Below, one piece after another: positions 20,023 through 30,776 of a stretch of DNA of 64,000 nt. The notes under the pieces were generated by a model, which had not been told where the DNA came from, ran no database searches, and saw nothing but the letters and a program-made list of their open reading frames with translations. Each line of letters starts with the position of its first letter. The first letter of the stretch is position 1. The position numbers and the translations under genes were made by a program. Origin of the DNA: Thermosynechococcaceae cyanobacterium Okahandja (lineage in GTDB: Bacteria > Cyanobacteriota > Cyanobacteriia > Thermosynechococcales > Thermosynechococcaceae); NCBI GenBank assembly GCA_041530395.1, contig CP136945.1:1550001-1614000 (forward strand), in the 5' to 3' direction.

Positions 20023-20093
20023 AGCGGGCAGACGGAATCGAACCGACAACATTAGCTTGGAAGGCTAAGGTTTTACCATTAAACTATGCCCGC
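20023..20093 (-). tRNA. trnG: tRNA-Gly (anticodon TCC)
   Basis: A 71-nt cloverleaf on the minus strand. The acceptor arm is GCGGGCA/TGCCCGC, the anticodon stem is TTAGC/GCTAA with loop CTTCCAA (anticodon TCC), and the T loop is TTCGATT. It directly abuts the broken end of the tnpB element and lies about 80 bp downstream of tsf. Confidence 0.95.
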
Positions 20094-20175
20094 ATCTTGA
20101 TGCACAAGTTACTAGCTTAGCAGGATGAAGAAAGTTATCGCAACAGGCTAGTGACCTAGGAATCCCCCGCAACCC

Positions 20176-21030
20176 CTATTTTTTCTTCTTGCTGGTAGAG
20201 CGGCTCTTACCCGTTGTTTTCTTGGAGCCAGCGTTGCCAAACCCCTTTGACTCTGTTTGCTCAGTGACTTCTACTGATTCTGTTGATTCTGTTTGGGCAG
20301 TTGGCTCAGCCGGTTGCGCTGGTTCAGCGGATTCAGCCACCTCGGGAGGTGTTGCCGGTGGAGCCGCTGCTGCCATGGCTTGGGTTTGGGCAGCCACCTC
20401 TTCGGCTAGGTTGGCCTCCTGCTTCTCAATCCCTTCGCCCAGAACAAAGCGTTGGAAGCGCCGCACTTGGATATTTTCGCCCAGTTCGGCGATGTGCTCC
20501 TTCACCAGTTCCTCAACTGTTTTGGACTGGTCGCGAATAAAGGGCTGATTGAGCAGGCACAGCTCCTTGAGGGTTTTCTCTAGTTTGCCCGCAACAATTT
20601 TCTCTTTGACCTCAGGGGGCTTGCCTTGCAGGGCGTCGGAGCCTAGGGCAATTTGGCGCTCTTTTTCCTTAAATGCTTCTGGAATATCATCGACCGAGAC
20701 GAATTCCACGTTGGGGCAGGCGGCAATTTGCTTGGCAATATCTTGCACCAGCGCCTTGAACTTTTCATTGCGGGCCACAAAGTCAGTTTCACAGTTCACT
20801 TCCACCAGAACGCCAATCCGGCCACCCGTGTGGATGTAGCTGTCCACCAGCCCTTCACTGGTGACGCGACCCGCTTTTTTACCCGCTGAGGCTAAGCCTT
20901 TTTGCCGCAACCAAGCAATGGCTGCGTCCATATCGCCGTCAGACTCTTGCAGCGCTTTTTTGCAGTCCATCATGCCGGCGCCGGTCTTGTCGCGCAGTTC
21001 TTTGACTAATTTGGCTGAAATCTCTGCCAT
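20176..21030 (-). CDS. tsf: Translation elongation factor Ts
   Basis: A 284-residue nucleotide exchange factor for EF-Tu. The N-terminal UBA-like region ([20 protein letters not shown]), the core [13 protein letters not shown] and the [19 protein letters not shown] segment are all present. The last roughly 65 residues form a low-complexity Ala/Pro/Glu/Thr tail ending in lysines (SKKKK), longer than in E. coli. A GAGGAA ribosome-binding site precedes ATG 21030. It follows rpsB by 17 bp, the conserved rpsB-tsf operon. Confidence 0.97.
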   Translation of the reverse strand: MAEISAKLVKELRDKTGAGMMDCKKALQESDGDMDAAIAWLRQKGLASAGKKAGRVTSEGLVDSYIHTGGRIGVLVEVNCETDFVARNEKFKALVQDIAKQIAACPNVEFVSVDDIPEAFKEKERQIALGSDALQGKPPEVKEKIVAGKLEKTLKELCLLNQPFIRDQSKTVEELVKEHIAELGENIQVRRFQRFVLGEGIEKQEANLAEEVAAQTQAMAAAAPPATPPEVAESAEPAQPAEPTAQTESTESVEVTEQTESKGFGNAGSKKTTGKSRSTSKKKK

Positions 21031-21047
21031 GGTGTGTTCCTCAACGA

Positions 21048-21824
21048 TTAAGCGTCAGATTCATCGGGAATATCAAGGGATTCGGCATCGCCATCCACCA
21101 CGTCCTCCTCCTCCGGAAGATCAAGTTCTGGCTCGTCCAACTGGCCATGACGACCTTCGTAGATCGCATCGGCAAGCTTGCCCACAATCAGCTTAATGGA
21201 ACGGATGGCATCATCGTTGGCAGGGATGGGAATATCCACTTGATTGGGGTCGCAGTTCGTATCAAGGAGCGCCACAATGGGAATGCCTAACTTATGGCAC
21301 TCCGCAACGGCATTGTACTCCCGCTTCACATCAACAATAATGGCCACGTCCGGCAGACGGCGCATTTGCTTGATGCCGCCAAGGTATTTTTGTAACCGCG
21401 ATAACTCTCGCCGCAGTGCCGAGGCTTCTTGTTTGGGACGCAATTCAATGAGACCGCTCTCTTCCATGATTTCTAGCTCTTTGAGGCGATCCACGCGAGT
21501 TTTAATCGTGCTCCAGTTGGTGAGCATCCCCCCCAACCAGCGTTGGTTCACGTAGTAGCTACCGCAACGCAGAGCCTCTTGATGGACAATCCCAGCGGCT
21601 TGCCGTTTCGTACCAATAAACAAAAAGCGTTTGCCTTTTTCGGAAGCGTCGCGAATGTAGTGGTAGGCTTCATCCACAAGCTGGGCAGTTTGCACAAGGT
21701 CAATGATGTGCACCCCATTGCGAACGGTAAAGATGTAGGGTGCCATGCGAGGGTTCCAGCGCCGCGCTTGGTGGCCAAAGTGAACCCCTGCCTCGAGCAT
21801 TTGGGCAAGGCTTAGAACAGACAT
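21048..21824 (-). CDS. rpsB: 30S ribosomal protein S2
   Basis: A 258-residue S2 protein. The family start [46 protein letters not shown] and [13 protein letters not shown] are all present. An acidic C-terminal tail ([15 protein letters not shown]) extends beyond the core. AGGAGT precedes ATG 21824. It is the first gene of the rpsB-tsf operon. Confidence 0.97.
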   Translation of the reverse strand: MSVLSLAQMLEAGVHFGHQARRWNPRMAPYIFTVRNGVHIIDLVQTAQLVDEAYHYIRDASEKGKRFLFIGTKRQAAGIVHQEALRCGSYYVNQRWLGGMLTNWSTIKTRVDRLKELEIMEESGLIELRPKQEASALRRELSRLQKYLGGIKQMRRLPDVAIIVDVKREYNAVAECHKLGIPIVALLDTNCDPNQVDIPIPANDDAIRSIKLIVGKLADAIYEGRHGQLDEPELDLPEEEDVVDGDAESLDIPDESDA

Positions 21825-22009
21825 TGAGTTGTACTCCTATGGGTTAAGCAACCATCCGTCATCATCCGGTGAGGACACCCAAGGGGACGGATGTGTAAGA
21901 TTCCAGAATCTCTATAATAGCAAGTTCACACGCGCTTCTTTGGCGCGGTGGCAAAAAAGCTGGGCGCAAAATAGCTATGGGCGGCAGGAGGTGTAGGTGT
22001 CAGGGCTAA

Positions 22010-22082
22010 CGGACGTGGAGGGATTCGAACCCCCGACCCTCAGAACCGGAATCTGATGCTCTATCCACTGAGCCACACGTCC
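22010..22082 (-). tRNA. trnR: tRNA-Arg (anticodon CCG)
   Basis: A 73-nt minus-strand cloverleaf. The acceptor arms GGACGTG and CACGTCC pair, the anticodon stem is TCAGA/TCTGA with loop TTCCGGT (anticodon CCG), and the T loop is TTCGAAT. It lies between rpsB and livF. Confidence 0.95.
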
Positions 22083-22100
22083 AACTCAGCAATTATACCA

Positions 22101-22820
22101 CTATCCAAGGTACGCTTGCTTGACTCGCTCGTCTGCTAGGAGGGTGGCGCTAGGCCCACTCAAGGTAATTTTTCCCGCCTCAAGGACGTAGGCGCGATCG
22201 CCCAGTTGCAGGGCTAGGTGTGCATTCTGCTCCACCAAGAGGATGGTCATGCCTTGCTGCCGCAGTTCGGCCAGAATACTAAAAATTTCTTGGACAAGGT
22301 TGGGGGCCAAGCCTAAACTCGGCTCATCGAGCAACAGTAAGCGGGGGCGGCTCATGAGGGCGCGGGCAATGGCCAACATTTGCTGTTCACCGCCACTGAG
22401 GGTGCCCGCCAATTGCTGCTGGCGATCGCGCAGTCGCGGAAAGCGCCGAAGTTGTTCTTCTAGATCCCGCTGCACCTGAGAGGTATCCTTACGGGTGTAG
22501 GCACCCAGTAGCAGGTTATCGCGCACCCGCTGTTGGCTGAGGATCTGTCGCCCTTCAGGGCAGTGGGCAATCCCTAGCCGCACAAGCTCGTGGGGCGATC
22601 GCGACCGGAGGGAGTGCCCCTGAAAACGAACCACCCCTTGGCTGAGGGGCACTAACTTAGAAATGGCCCGCAGGAGGGTCGTTTTACCCGCGCCGTTAGC
22701 CCCCACCAGGGTAATGCACTCCCCCTCCTCAATGCTTAAGCTAACCCCCGCAAGGGCGCAAATACTGCCATAGTGAACACTCAGGGATTCAATTTCTAGA
22801 AGGGGCGCGGTATTAGACAC
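22101..22820 (-). CDS. livF: Branched-chain amino acid ABC transporter ATPase (LivF type)
   Basis: A 239-residue ABC ATPase with Walker A GANGAGKTT, signature LSGGEQQ, Walker B LLLLDEPSLGLAP and the switch-region VEQNAHLAL. The domain order and C-terminal EAGKITLSGPSATLLAD are typical of LivF, which energises uptake of branched-chain or neutral amino acids with LivG, LivH, LivM and a binding protein, none of which is nearby. The start is the GTG at 22820, giving the family N-terminus; the open frame further upstream is antisense-like sequence. It overlaps the small upstream gene by 8 bp. Confidence 0.85.
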   Translation of the reverse strand: MSNTAPLLEIESLSVHYGSICALAGVSLSIEEGECITLVGANGAGKTTLLRAISKLVPLSQGVVRFQGHSLRSRSPHELVRLGIAHCPEGRQILSQQRVRDNLLLGAYTRKDTSQVQRDLEEQLRRFPRLRDRQQQLAGTLSGGEQQMLAIARALMSRPRLLLLDEPSLGLAPNLVQEIFSILAELRQQGMTILLVEQNAHLALQLGDRAYVLEAGKITLSGPSATLLADERVKQAYLG

Positions 22821-23064
22821 TGGCTCGGTTGGTGGACTCAGACTCAGCCGAAGGACTGGGGCAAACGGTGGCTTCTTCCCATTCGCAAATGGCAGCGTTT
22901 TCCGTTTGGGCAGCGGCACTGGTGACGAGGGCGGTAATTTCGCGGGGCGAGAACCCTTCTTCGAGTAACTCCATGTAAATGGGATGCAGATTGCGTTGCA
23001 GTTCCTTGAAAATGGCACGGGCGCGATCGGTGTAGCGAAAGTGTTGATCAAACAGGCTAGCCAT
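22813..23064 (-). CDS. Small conserved protein of unknown function
   Basis: An 83-residue protein (MASLFDQHFRYTDRARAIFK...) rich in helix-forming residues, with LHPIYMELLEEGFSPREITAL in the middle. It has no signal peptide or membrane helix. The ATG at 23064 is preferred over a more upstream start. The stop lies 8 bp inside livF, so translation of livF is probably coupled to it. I do not recognise a function. Confidence 0.6.
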   Translation of the reverse strand: MASLFDQHFRYTDRARAIFKELQRNLHPIYMELLEEGFSPREITALVTSAAAQTENAAICEWEEATVCPSPSAESESTNRASV

Positions 23065-23229
23065 AGAGTGATTCCAATGGGGACGATCGAAAAGCGGCCA
23101 CAGACAGGAGGAACACAACTTTTATCATACGCGGCAGGGTCGCGAATTGGTGTTGATGTGCTATCCTCCACGATTGTGGGTCGCCAGTAGGGCAATGTGC
23201 AAGAGCAATGGCGGGAACGCGAGCCTCCG

Positions 23230-23910
23230 ATGACCGATGTGCAAGCACTGTTTGAACGGATTGCCCCCCTCTACGATCGCCTCAACGATCGCCTGAGTTG
23301 GGGGTTGCACCACGTCTGGAAACAAATGGCGGTGGACTGGCTCCACCTAGAGGCTGGCGCGGCGGCCTTAGATTTATGCTGTGGCACCGGTGACCTCAGT
23401 CGCTTACTGGCACGGCGGGTGGGTCGCCACGGGCAGGTGATTGGCCTAGATTTTGCCGCCGCCCCCCTTGCGATCGCCCGGCAGCGCAGCCAGAGTTACC
23501 CGCAAATTCAATGGGTGCAGGGGGATGCCTTGGCCGTTCCCTACAACGATGAAACCTTTGCGGCCATTACGATGGGCTATGGGCTGCGCAACGTTGGCGA
23601 TATTCCACGAGCGTTGCAGGAAATGTACCGCCTCTTGCAGGTGGGGGGTCGCATGGCCATTCTTGAGTTCAGCCACCCAACCCATCCCGCCCTCGCAGCC
23701 TTTCAGGCGTGGTACCTCCAGCAGTGGGTTGTGCCCACCGCCCGCAATTACGATCTGGCGCAAGAGTACGACTATTTGTGGCCGAGCATCCAAGCCTTTC
23801 CGCAGCCAACAACCCTCTGCCGTCTGATCCAAGCGGCCGGGTTTACGGACATTCGGCACTATCCATTACTCGGCGGCTTAATGGCCATTACGATAGGCCA
23901 AAAAGGCTGA
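23230..23910 (+). CDS. menG: 2-phytyl-1,4-naphthoquinone methyltransferase (MenG/UbiE)
   Basis: A 226-residue SAM-dependent methyltransferase that makes phylloquinone, the photosystem I secondary acceptor. It has the UbiE/MenG signature: [20 protein letters not shown] at the N-terminus, SAM motif [23 protein letters not shown], and [13 protein letters not shown]. It starts at ATG 23230; the upstream GTG extension lacks family similarity. Its last 52 bp overlap the 3' end of the convergent copper ATPase gene. Confidence 0.92.
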   Translation: MTDVQALFERIAPLYDRLNDRLSWGLHHVWKQMAVDWLHLEAGAAALDLCCGTGDLSRLLARRVGRHGQVIGLDFAAAPLAIARQRSQSYPQIQWVQGDALAVPYNDETFAAITMGYGLRNVGDIPRALQEMYRLLQVGGRMAILEFSHPTHPALAAFQAWYLQQWVVPTARNYDLAQEYDYLWPSIQAFPQPTTLCRLIQAAGFTDIRHYPLLGGLMAITIGQKG

Positions 23911-26147
23911 TTGGGGCTTAGCAGGCGCAGGTGACGCAAACGCAGGGCATTCGTGACCACCGACACCGAGCTAAAGGCCATGGCCGCACCCGCCAGCATG
24001 GGATTGAGCAACCAGCCAAACATCGGGTAGAGAATACCCGCGGCAATGGGAATCCCCGCCACGTTATAAACAAAGGCAAAAAAGAGATTCTGGCGGATAT
24101 TGCGCATCGTGGCCCGACTCAGTTGAATGGCCGCCACAATGCCGTGGAGATCACCGGAGATCAGGGTAATGTCACTGGCAGCGATCGCCACGTCGGTACC
24201 CGTCCCAATGGCAATGCCCACATCCGCTTGGGCAAGGGCCGGGGCATCGTTAATGCCGTCGCCCACCATGGCCACCTGCTGACCGGTTGCTTGGAGTTGA
24301 GCGATAATTGCCGCTTTTTGATCCGGACGCACATTGGCATAGACTTCGCTAATTCCGACTTGGTGCGCAATGGCCGCCGCCGTGGTGGCATTATCTCCGG
24401 TGAGCATCACCACCTTGAGTCCCATGGCCTGGAGGGTGCCCACAACCGCCGCCGCCTCCGGTTTGACTGTGTCGGCAATGGCAATCAGCCCCACCACCTT
24501 CCGGGCGATCGCCACCCAGATGACCGTTTTCCCTTGCTGTTCTAGTGCCTGTGCCTGCAAACCAGCCGTCGCCAGCCCCAACTCCTCAAACCAGCGCTGG
24601 GTGCCAATATGAACCGGCAGCGTGGCTACCGTCCCGACCACGCCACTGCCGGGAATTGCCTGAAAATCCGTTACCTCCCGTAGCCGAACCCCCTGCTCTT
24701 GGGCGTAGGTGACAATGGCTGCCGCTAGGGGATGCTCGGAGTGCCATTCCACCGAGGCCACCAAGGCCAGCATATCGAGGGGTGCCCCGTCTGTGATCAC
24801 ATCGGTGACGGTGGGTTGCCCTTGGGTGAGGGTGCCGGTTTTGTCTAGGACAAGGCATTGGATGCGGTGGGCTTGCTCTAGGCTGGCGGCGGTTTTAATC
24901 AGGATCCCGTAGGCGGCTCCTTTGCCGGTGGCCACCATGATGGAGGTGGGGGTGGCCAACCCTAGGGCGCAGGGACAGGCAATAATCAGTACGCCAATGG
25001 TCGTCAGCAGTGCCAAGGATAAGTTGCCCACAACCCCATACCAGACAATAAACGTGACGAGGGCGATCGCTAGAACAGCGGGAACAAACCAAGCCGTCAC
25101 CTGATCGGCAAGGCGCTGAATGGGGGCTTTTGAGCCTTGAGCTTGGCGTACGAGGCGAACAATTTGTGCCAGAAACGTCTCCTGACCCACCCGTGTTGCC
25201 CGCACCTGCAAACTTCCCGTTTGATTGAGGGTGGCACCAATCACCGCATCCCCCACCCCCTTTGTCACCGGCAAACTTTCTCCGGTGACCATGGCCTCAT
25301 CCACCGTCGAAGCACCGGCCACCACCTCCCCATCCACGGGAATCGTCTCCCCCGGACGCACCACCACAATGTCCCCCACCACAACCGCCGTGATGGGCAC
25401 CTCCATCTCGCTGCCATCCCGTAGCACCCGTGCCGTCTTCGGCTGCAATCCAATCAGCTTGCGAATTGCCGCCGAGGTTTCCCCCTTGGCGCGGTGCTCT
25501 AGCAATCGTCCCAAGAGGATCAGCGTAATCACTACTGCCGACACTTCGTAGTACACGTCGGGGGGATGGCCTTGGGGGGCCAACCTGTTGGGAAACAACG
25601 TGGCAAAGAGGGAATAGAAGTAGGCCGTACTGGTGCCCAAAGCAACAAGGGTATCCATGGTGGCGCTACGGTAGCGCAGAGCCTTCCAAGCACCTTCATA
25701 AAAGGACTCACCGCTCCAAAATTGAATGGGGGTGGTGAGTGCCAGTTGCAGCCACGGATCGTGCAGCCACGTCGGGAACCATGGCCACCCGACCCCCAGC
25801 ATCATCGGCAGGCTGCCCACCACCAGCACCAAGGTGGCGCTTCCCGCCAACAGGAGACGGCGTTGTAATTGCCGTGCTGTTGCCGCATGAGCCTGCTCCG
25901 TCGCCACCACGTCCGTCAATGGGTCGGTATCCGTACAGGGGTCTGCTCCATAGCCCGCCCGGGCGATCGCCCCTTGAATGTGCTGCCAACTCACCTGCTG
26001 CGGTTCGTAGGTCACCGTGGCTTGCGCTGCCCCAAAACTCACCTGACAATCGACCACGCCCGGCAGTTGACGCACCGCGGTGGCAATCACGTTGGCACAG
26101 GCCGCACAACTCATCCCCCGCAGCATAAACGTGACTTCCGCCATCAT
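23859..26147 (-). CDS. Copper-translocating P1B-type ATPase
   Basis: A 762-residue copper pump. The N-terminal heavy-metal domain has GMSCAACA. It is followed by eight predicted membrane helices, the actuator TGES, the transmembrane metal site [11 protein letters not shown], the phosphorylation site DKTGTLT, and [16 protein letters not shown]. Cyanobacteria have CtaA (plasma membrane import) and PacS (thylakoid import for plastocyanin); sequence alone does not tell me which this is. Its start overlaps the chaperone stop (ATGATG after AGGAGG), so chaperone and pump form one operon. Confidence 0.93.
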   Translation of the reverse strand: MMAEVTFMLRGMSCAACANVIATAVRQLPGVVDCQVSFGAAQATVTYEPQQVSWQHIQGAIARAGYGADPCTDTDPLTDVVATEQAHAATARQLQRRLLLAGSATLVLVVGSLPMMLGVGWPWFPTWLHDPWLQLALTTPIQFWSGESFYEGAWKALRYRSATMDTLVALGTSTAYFYSLFATLFPNRLAPQGHPPDVYYEVSAVVITLILLGRLLEHRAKGETSAAIRKLIGLQPKTARVLRDGSEMEVPITAVVVGDIVVVRPGETIPVDGEVVAGASTVDEAMVTGESLPVTKGVGDAVIGATLNQTGSLQVRATRVGQETFLAQIVRLVRQAQGSKAPIQRLADQVTAWFVPAVLAIALVTFIVWYGVVGNLSLALLTTIGVLIIACPCALGLATPTSIMVATGKGAAYGILIKTAASLEQAHRIQCLVLDKTGTLTQGQPTVTDVITDGAPLDMLALVASVEWHSEHPLAAAIVTYAQEQGVRLREVTDFQAIPGSGVVGTVATLPVHIGTQRWFEELGLATAGLQAQALEQQGKTVIWVAIARKVVGLIAIADTVKPEAAAVVGTLQAMGLKVVMLTGDNATTAAAIAHQVGISEVYANVRPDQKAAIIAQLQATGQQVAMVGDGINDAPALAQADVGIAIGTGTDVAIAASDITLISGDLHGIVAAIQLSRATMRNIRQNLFFAFVYNVAGIPIAAGILYPMFGWLLNPMLAGAAMAFSSVSVVTNALRLRHLRLLSPNQPFWPIVMAIKPPSNG

Positions 26148-26344
26148 CCCTCCTGAACGGTATAGCCGGCCCGCTGAATGGCCTGCCGAATCGTGGCCTC
26201 AGCAGCGGTGGTGTGAATCTCTAGCCCCTTTGTTTGCAGATCGGCCTGCACCGTAGCGGCGGGATCAATGGCGTGAATTGCCGCAGTAATCGTATCGCGA
26301 CAGGCACTACAGGCCATATCGGGGACGTGTAGTTTAAGTTCCAT
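26144..26344 (-). CDS. Atx1-like copper chaperone
   Basis: A 66-residue single heavy-metal-associated domain. The metal site is MACSAC, and the fold elements ([43 protein letters not shown]) resemble cyanobacterial Atx1, which delivers Cu(I) to CtaA and PacS. Its stop overlaps the ATPase start by 4 bp, so the two are translationally coupled. Confidence 0.88.
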   Translation of the reverse strand: MELKLHVPDMACSACRDTITAAIHAIDPAATVQADLQTKGLEIHTTAAEATIRQAIQRAGYTVQEG

Positions 26345-26472
26345 AGCAGTTGATAACCAAATCGCCTTAGTCCCATCCTCCAGTCTCTAGTTGACTCAAG
26401 AGTCAAGGGGGAACCCTGCCACCCGCCAACGGGGTATAGTGGGGAGCGGATTCGATACCGAACACTGCCCCA

Positions 26473-27900
26473 ATGCCCCTGCACGCCTTTGCCACCCTTG
26501 CCTACGAGCCAGCATTTCTCTCTTTGGGGGATGAATTCTGGGATGAGGTACAGGCCGCTACGTTTCCCGAGCACCGACTGCGGTTTCGCAATAATGCCCT
26601 ATTGCCCTTGATGGGCCTAGACCCGGCGGCGGTGACCGATGGGGACTTTATTGCCGCCTTTGGTAAATTTCAAGGGCGCGAACCGTTTTTGGCGATGCGC
26701 TACCACGGTTACCAATTTGGCGAATACAATCCGCGCCTAGGGGATGGCCGCGGCTTTCTCTACGGGCAATTTCGCGGTGGGGATGGCCGCCTCTACGACC
26801 TAGGCACTAAAGGGTCTGGCACTACGCCCTACTCCCGCGGCGGCGATGGCCGGTTGACCCTCAAAGGGGGGGTACGGGAGGTACTGGCCAGTGAACTGCT
26901 ACATCGCTTGGGAGTGCGCACCTTTCGTAGCCTCAGCCTCATTGAAACGGGGGAGTCCCTGTGGCGGGGGGATGAGCCGTCGCCCACCCGCTCCAGTGTC
27001 CTTGTGCGGTTAGGCCGATCCCATATTCGCTTTGGAACGTTTGAGCGTTTGCACTACCTGAAGCGCTCTGACCTCATCCGCCAGCTACTGGATCATGTGA
27101 TTTACTACTACTATCCCCACCTGTGGGGCATCCCTGACCCCAAGGAGCGGCACATCCAGTTTTATCGGGAATTGGTGAGCGCCACAGCAGACTTGGCGGC
27201 CCAGTGGTTAGCGGCTGGCTTTTGCCATGGGGTGCTCAATACCGACAACATGGCCATTACGGGTGAGAGTTTTGACTATGGCCCCTACCGCTTCCTAGAG
27301 CGCTACGATTTGGGATTGACAGCGGCCTATTTTGATTACTATGGCCGCTATGCCTACGGCAACCAGCCCGCAATTTGTGCGTGGAATTTGGAAAAGTTGC
27401 AAGCTCCCTTGGCCTGTGTCATCCCCCTTGAGGCGATGCAGGCGGCGTTACACACCTTTGGCGATCGCTGCCGTGAGACCTATCTGAACCTGATGCTACG
27501 CCGTCTGGGCTGGGCGCAGTTGCCAGTGGAGCGGGGTGCCCCCTTAGTGGAGCAAACCCAAGCCTTTCTCAGCCGCAGTGACATCAGTTATCCGCAATTT
27601 TTTGTGACCCTGCGGCAGGCCTTTTCCCCCCTATGGGCTGTGGATATAGGCCATATCTTCCAAGACTGTGCCACCCTTTCTGCAGCGGATCAGGCGCTAC
27701 TTGAACCATGGAAGGCCACCTACTTTAACCTGTTGCAGCAGGCTACGCCCACCGAGCGCGCGGCCATCCCCACAACCCTCGCCGCCGCAAATCCCTTGGT
27801 GATTCTTACGCGCCCCCACATTGAAGCCATCTGGCAGGCCATTGATACTGAGGATGATTGGTCGTTGTTCACCGCCACCCTTGCGGCCCTAGAACAATGA
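26473..27900 (+). CDS. selO: Protein adenylyltransferase SelO (YdiU family)
   Basis: A 475-residue pseudokinase-fold enzyme that transfers AMP to proteins, with a proposed role in the oxidative stress response. Typical blocks: [56 protein letters not shown] and the active-site region [23 protein letters not shown]. The length is at the short end of the family. The stop overlaps the next start as ATGA. Confidence 0.92.
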   Translation: MPLHAFATLAYEPAFLSLGDEFWDEVQAATFPEHRLRFRNNALLPLMGLDPAAVTDGDFIAAFGKFQGREPFLAMRYHGYQFGEYNPRLGDGRGFLYGQFRGGDGRLYDLGTKGSGTTPYSRGGDGRLTLKGGVREVLASELLHRLGVRTFRSLSLIETGESLWRGDEPSPTRSSVLVRLGRSHIRFGTFERLHYLKRSDLIRQLLDHVIYYYYPHLWGIPDPKERHIQFYRELVSATADLAAQWLAAGFCHGVLNTDNMAITGESFDYGPYRFLERYDLGLTAAYFDYYGRYAYGNQPAICAWNLEKLQAPLACVIPLEAMQAALHTFGDRCRETYLNLMLRRLGWAQLPVERGAPLVEQTQAFLSRSDISYPQFFVTLRQAFSPLWAVDIGHIFQDCATLSAADQALLEPWKATYFNLLQQATPTERAAIPTTLAAANPLVILTRPHIEAIWQAIDTEDDWSLFTATLAALEQ

Positions 27901-29117
27901 GCACGCCCTCTCCCCATCTGGTGTGTATTAGTAATGGCCATGGTGAAGATGCGATCGCCACCGCCATTTTGCAAGCCTTACAGCAGATCTGCCCTGATCT
28001 TGAAATCGCCGCACTGCCGCTGGTGGGAGAAGGACTCGCCTACCAAGGCTGTGGCATTCCCCTCCTGCAAGCGGGAGCCAACCTGCCCTCTGGCGGGTTT
28101 ATTTATATGGATGCGCGCCAACTCTGGCGAGATTTGCGGGCGGGCTTACTCCGACTCCTTGGGCAGCAGTTCCAAGCCCTACACCACTGGTCGCGCGGCG
28201 GGGGTCATGTCTTGGCTGTGGGGGATGTAGTGCCGCTCCTGTTTGCCTACCTGAGTGGCTGTCCCTACAGTTTTGTGGGCACGGCCAAATCCGACTATTA
28301 CCTTTACGATGCCATGGGGCACCCCTACCGCTGGGGGGCGGGCTGGGCGGGCAGTGATTACCTGCCCTGGGAGCAATGGCTGTTGCGATCGCGCCGCTGT
28401 GTGGGGATTTTTCCCCGAGATGCGCTGACCACAAAGGGCTTACAACGCCTCGGCATTCCTGCGCAGGATTGCGGGAACCCCATGCTGGATCTCGTGATGC
28501 CACCGCCTGCACCGTCCCCATTTGCCTCTAAGACCATTGTTCTGTTGCCCGGCTCGCGCGCACCGGAAGCCTACCACAACTGGCAGCAGATCTTAGATGG
28601 CCTGATGCCCCACGCCGATCAGCCGTTCGTGCTCCTTGCCGCCATTAGTCCAAGCTTAGATATGGCCGTCTTGAGCAGCGCCCTTGAGCCGTGGCAGACC
28701 ATTCCTAGCCCCCTTGCAGGCACCTGGGCATGGCAGTACGGCCAACTGCAACTGATTCTGAGTCAGCAGCACTTTCGCGAGTTTTTGCACTGGGCCGATG
28801 GCGGCATTGCCTTGGCGGGCACGGCCACTGAGCAGGCCGTAGGCTTAGGGAAGCCCGTTGTTACCGTTGCGGGAGCAGGGCCTCAGTTTACCCGTCAGTT
28901 TGCCCGCCGTCAGCAGCAATTACTCGGAGAATCGGTGATGTTGCTTGAGGAGGCTCAGGCGGCTATTCCCACCCTCACGCACATCTGGCAGGATGCCCGT
29001 AAACAACAGCAAGTCCGTGCCAATGGCCAAGCCCGCATGGGACACCCCGGTGCCGCTGCCCGGATTGCCCAAGTGTTGCAACAGCAACTTACGCCGGTAC
29101 GGACGGAATCGCGCTAG
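27897..29117 (+). CDS. Lipid-A-disaccharide synthase-related glycosyltransferase
   Basis: A 406-residue GT-B-like protein. The N-terminal [10 protein letters not shown] motif, [15 protein letters not shown] and the C-terminal [19 protein letters not shown] resemble the LpxB-related family conserved in cyanobacteria. The acceptor is unknown, and it is distinct from true LpxB. It starts at ATG 27897, overlapping the selO stop (ATGA); an upstream start within selO is rejected. Confidence 0.8.
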   Translation: MSTPSPHLVCISNGHGEDAIATAILQALQQICPDLEIAALPLVGEGLAYQGCGIPLLQAGANLPSGGFIYMDARQLWRDLRAGLLRLLGQQFQALHHWSRGGGHVLAVGDVVPLLFAYLSGCPYSFVGTAKSDYYLYDAMGHPYRWGAGWAGSDYLPWEQWLLRSRRCVGIFPRDALTTKGLQRLGIPAQDCGNPMLDLVMPPPAPSPFASKTIVLLPGSRAPEAYHNWQQILDGLMPHADQPFVLLAAISPSLDMAVLSSALEPWQTIPSPLAGTWAWQYGQLQLILSQQHFREFLHWADGGIALAGTATEQAVGLGKPVVTVAGAGPQFTRQFARRQQQLLGESVMLLEEAQAAIPTLTHIWQDARKQQQVRANGQARMGHPGAAARIAQVLQQQLTPVRTESR

Positions 29118-29149
29118 GCTGATAAACGTGGTCTGCGACCCTAAGGTGA

Positions 29150-30043
29150 ATGTACTTAGTAACCGGCGCAAGTGGACAATTGGGACTGCGCGTGGTGCGG
29201 CGGTGTGTGTCGCTGAATCTACCAGTACGCGCCTTTGTCCGCCTCACCAGCCACTACGAGGTGATTAAGGAGTGGGGGGCTGAAATTTTCATTGGCGATT
29301 TGCAAGAGCCGCGGGATATTGCCAAGGCTCTACAGGGAGTCACTGCCCTAATCTGCTGCCATGGCAGTCAACTGATTGGCCGCCACATTCAAGCCATTGA
29401 TTACCGCGCCACGCTGGATTTAATTCAAGCGGCGCAGGAGCAGCAGGTGCGCCATGTAACCTTGGTGTCTCCCTTGGCGGTGATGGGCGATCGCCATGAT
29501 TCGCCATTCCTCAAGGCCAAGTACGAAGCGGAGCAGGCACTGATCCGGAGTGGCCTAAACTACACGATTTTTCGCTCAGCCACCCTCATGTCCAGCTTGC
29601 TACCCTTGGCGGAGCGGTTTCAACAAACGGGCGTGTACGTCATTTTGGGGGAGCCACAACATCGGCTGCAATTGATGAGTCCAGAAGACTTGGCCCGCTG
29701 TATTGTGATTGCAGCCCAAATCTGCGATCAACAGGTCTTTAACGTTGCTCATCCCGAGGTGTTGACCCGCCAAGAAATTGCGGATCGCCTTGGGCGCTTT
29801 TTTAATAAGCGTCCGTTGGTCATGAACTTACCCTTGGGGGTTATTGACGGAGCACGGCAGTTTTTGGGCTTGCTAAACCGCGATCTTGAGGCCAGCATTG
29901 GCACCCTGCGTGCCCTGTTGGCCTACGAAAGCTTGTGTCCTGCCAGCGATATTGAGCGGGTGCAACACTATTTTCAACTCCCCCTAGAGTCCCTTGAGGA
30001 ATTTCTGGATCGTTATTTTTCAGCGCCCGACCGTCATCGATAA
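29150..30043 (+). CDS. NAD(P)-binding SDR/NmrA-like protein
   Basis: A 297-residue Rossmann-fold protein of the atypical SDR group. The nucleotide-binding motif TGASGQLG is at the N-terminus. The Tyr-Lys pair of classical SDRs is weak here (FLKAKYEAEQALIRSGLNYT has a YxxE arrangement, as in NmrA/Ycf39-like proteins). Ycf39 relatives assist photosystem II assembly, but this one cannot be assigned. It begins 32 bp after the LpxB-like gene. Confidence 0.75.
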   Translation: MYLVTGASGQLGLRVVRRCVSLNLPVRAFVRLTSHYEVIKEWGAEIFIGDLQEPRDIAKALQGVTALICCHGSQLIGRHIQAIDYRATLDLIQAAQEQQVRHVTLVSPLAVMGDRHDSPFLKAKYEAEQALIRSGLNYTIFRSATLMSSLLPLAERFQQTGVYVILGEPQHRLQLMSPEDLARCIVIAAQICDQQVFNVAHPEVLTRQEIADRLGRFFNKRPLVMNLPLGVIDGARQFLGLLNRDLEASIGTLRALLAYESLCPASDIERVQHYFQLPLESLEEFLDRYFSAPDRHR

Positions 30044-30121
30044 TTGGCTTTCAAAAAGTTTTAGCGGAACGGGGCATCTGTGTTCATTACCGATACCTCT
30101 GCCCTTTCCAATCTTGAGCTC

Positions 30122-30706
30122 CTACTCAGGGGTGTCTGCTGAACCCGTCATTAGCTTTGGCGAACTGGTGCTACCGCTATTGGCCGCTGTGGCATCAACA
30201 ATACAGGGCAGCCGCGCCGCTTTCAGCCCCCGCTTGATCACGGCTAAGGTTTCCTTGAAGAGCACAAACAGGGGTAAATGGCGATTTGCGCCTTCGCTAA
30301 ACATATCGCGGTACTGTAGGGGCATATCCCAGCTATAGCTGCGGCTCAGCAGCAGTTGTGACTGCCGCCACCGCGTCAGCAGTTCGCTAAAACTTTCTCC
30401 GGGGCGATGAATAAAAACCAACAGTTCAATATCGGTTTTCACCTTCCACTCTGGATCGCACATGATAAAGACAAGATCGCAGGGCACAAGCACTGACTTG
30501 ACTTGAGGACGTTGATGAGTGGTGTTGGCAGCAGCAATTTGAATTTCAGCAATTGGCAACGGAATGGGAATGAGGCTTTCTTGGGGTCGCCGCATACTGG
30601 GAATCATTTCGAGGTAGGGGCGATACTGCCGCAATAGGTCAGTGGCGTGCAGTGGATCGGTGTAGTGTACCAGCGTATGCTCGTACAGGTTGGGAGCGAT
30701 CGCCAT
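30122..30706 (-). CDS. Conserved protein of unknown function
   Basis: A 194-residue soluble protein (MAIAPNLYEHTLVHYTDPLHA...). Notable segments are FIMCDPEWKVKTDIELLVFIH and FSELLTRWRQSQLLLSRS. No signal peptide, membrane segment or known motif is seen, and the C-terminus is low-complexity. The ATG at 30706 is preferred over a TTG five codons upstream. It lies between a convergent SDR gene and a Crp-type regulator on the same strand. I do not recognise the family. Confidence 0.6.
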   Translation of the reverse strand: MAIAPNLYEHTLVHYTDPLHATDLLRQYRPYLEMIPSMRRPQESLIPIPLPIAEIQIAAANTTHQRPQVKSVLVPCDLVFIMCDPEWKVKTDIELLVFIHRPGESFSELLTRWRQSQLLLSRSYSWDMPLQYRDMFSEGANRHLPLFVLFKETLAVIKRGLKAARLPCIVDATAANSGSTSSPKLMTGSADTPE

Positions 30707-30776
30707 AGAATTTAAGCTCAACGAGCACGACTATTGCTATCCTACGGGAGGTTCTACAGCAACAGCAAGGGAGCCA

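Noticed and set aside
22821-23195. A 125-residue N-terminal extension of livF
   Set aside because: It lies antisense to nothing conserved and overlaps the small coding gene at 22813-23064 in another frame; ABC ATPases of this family start at the chosen GTG.
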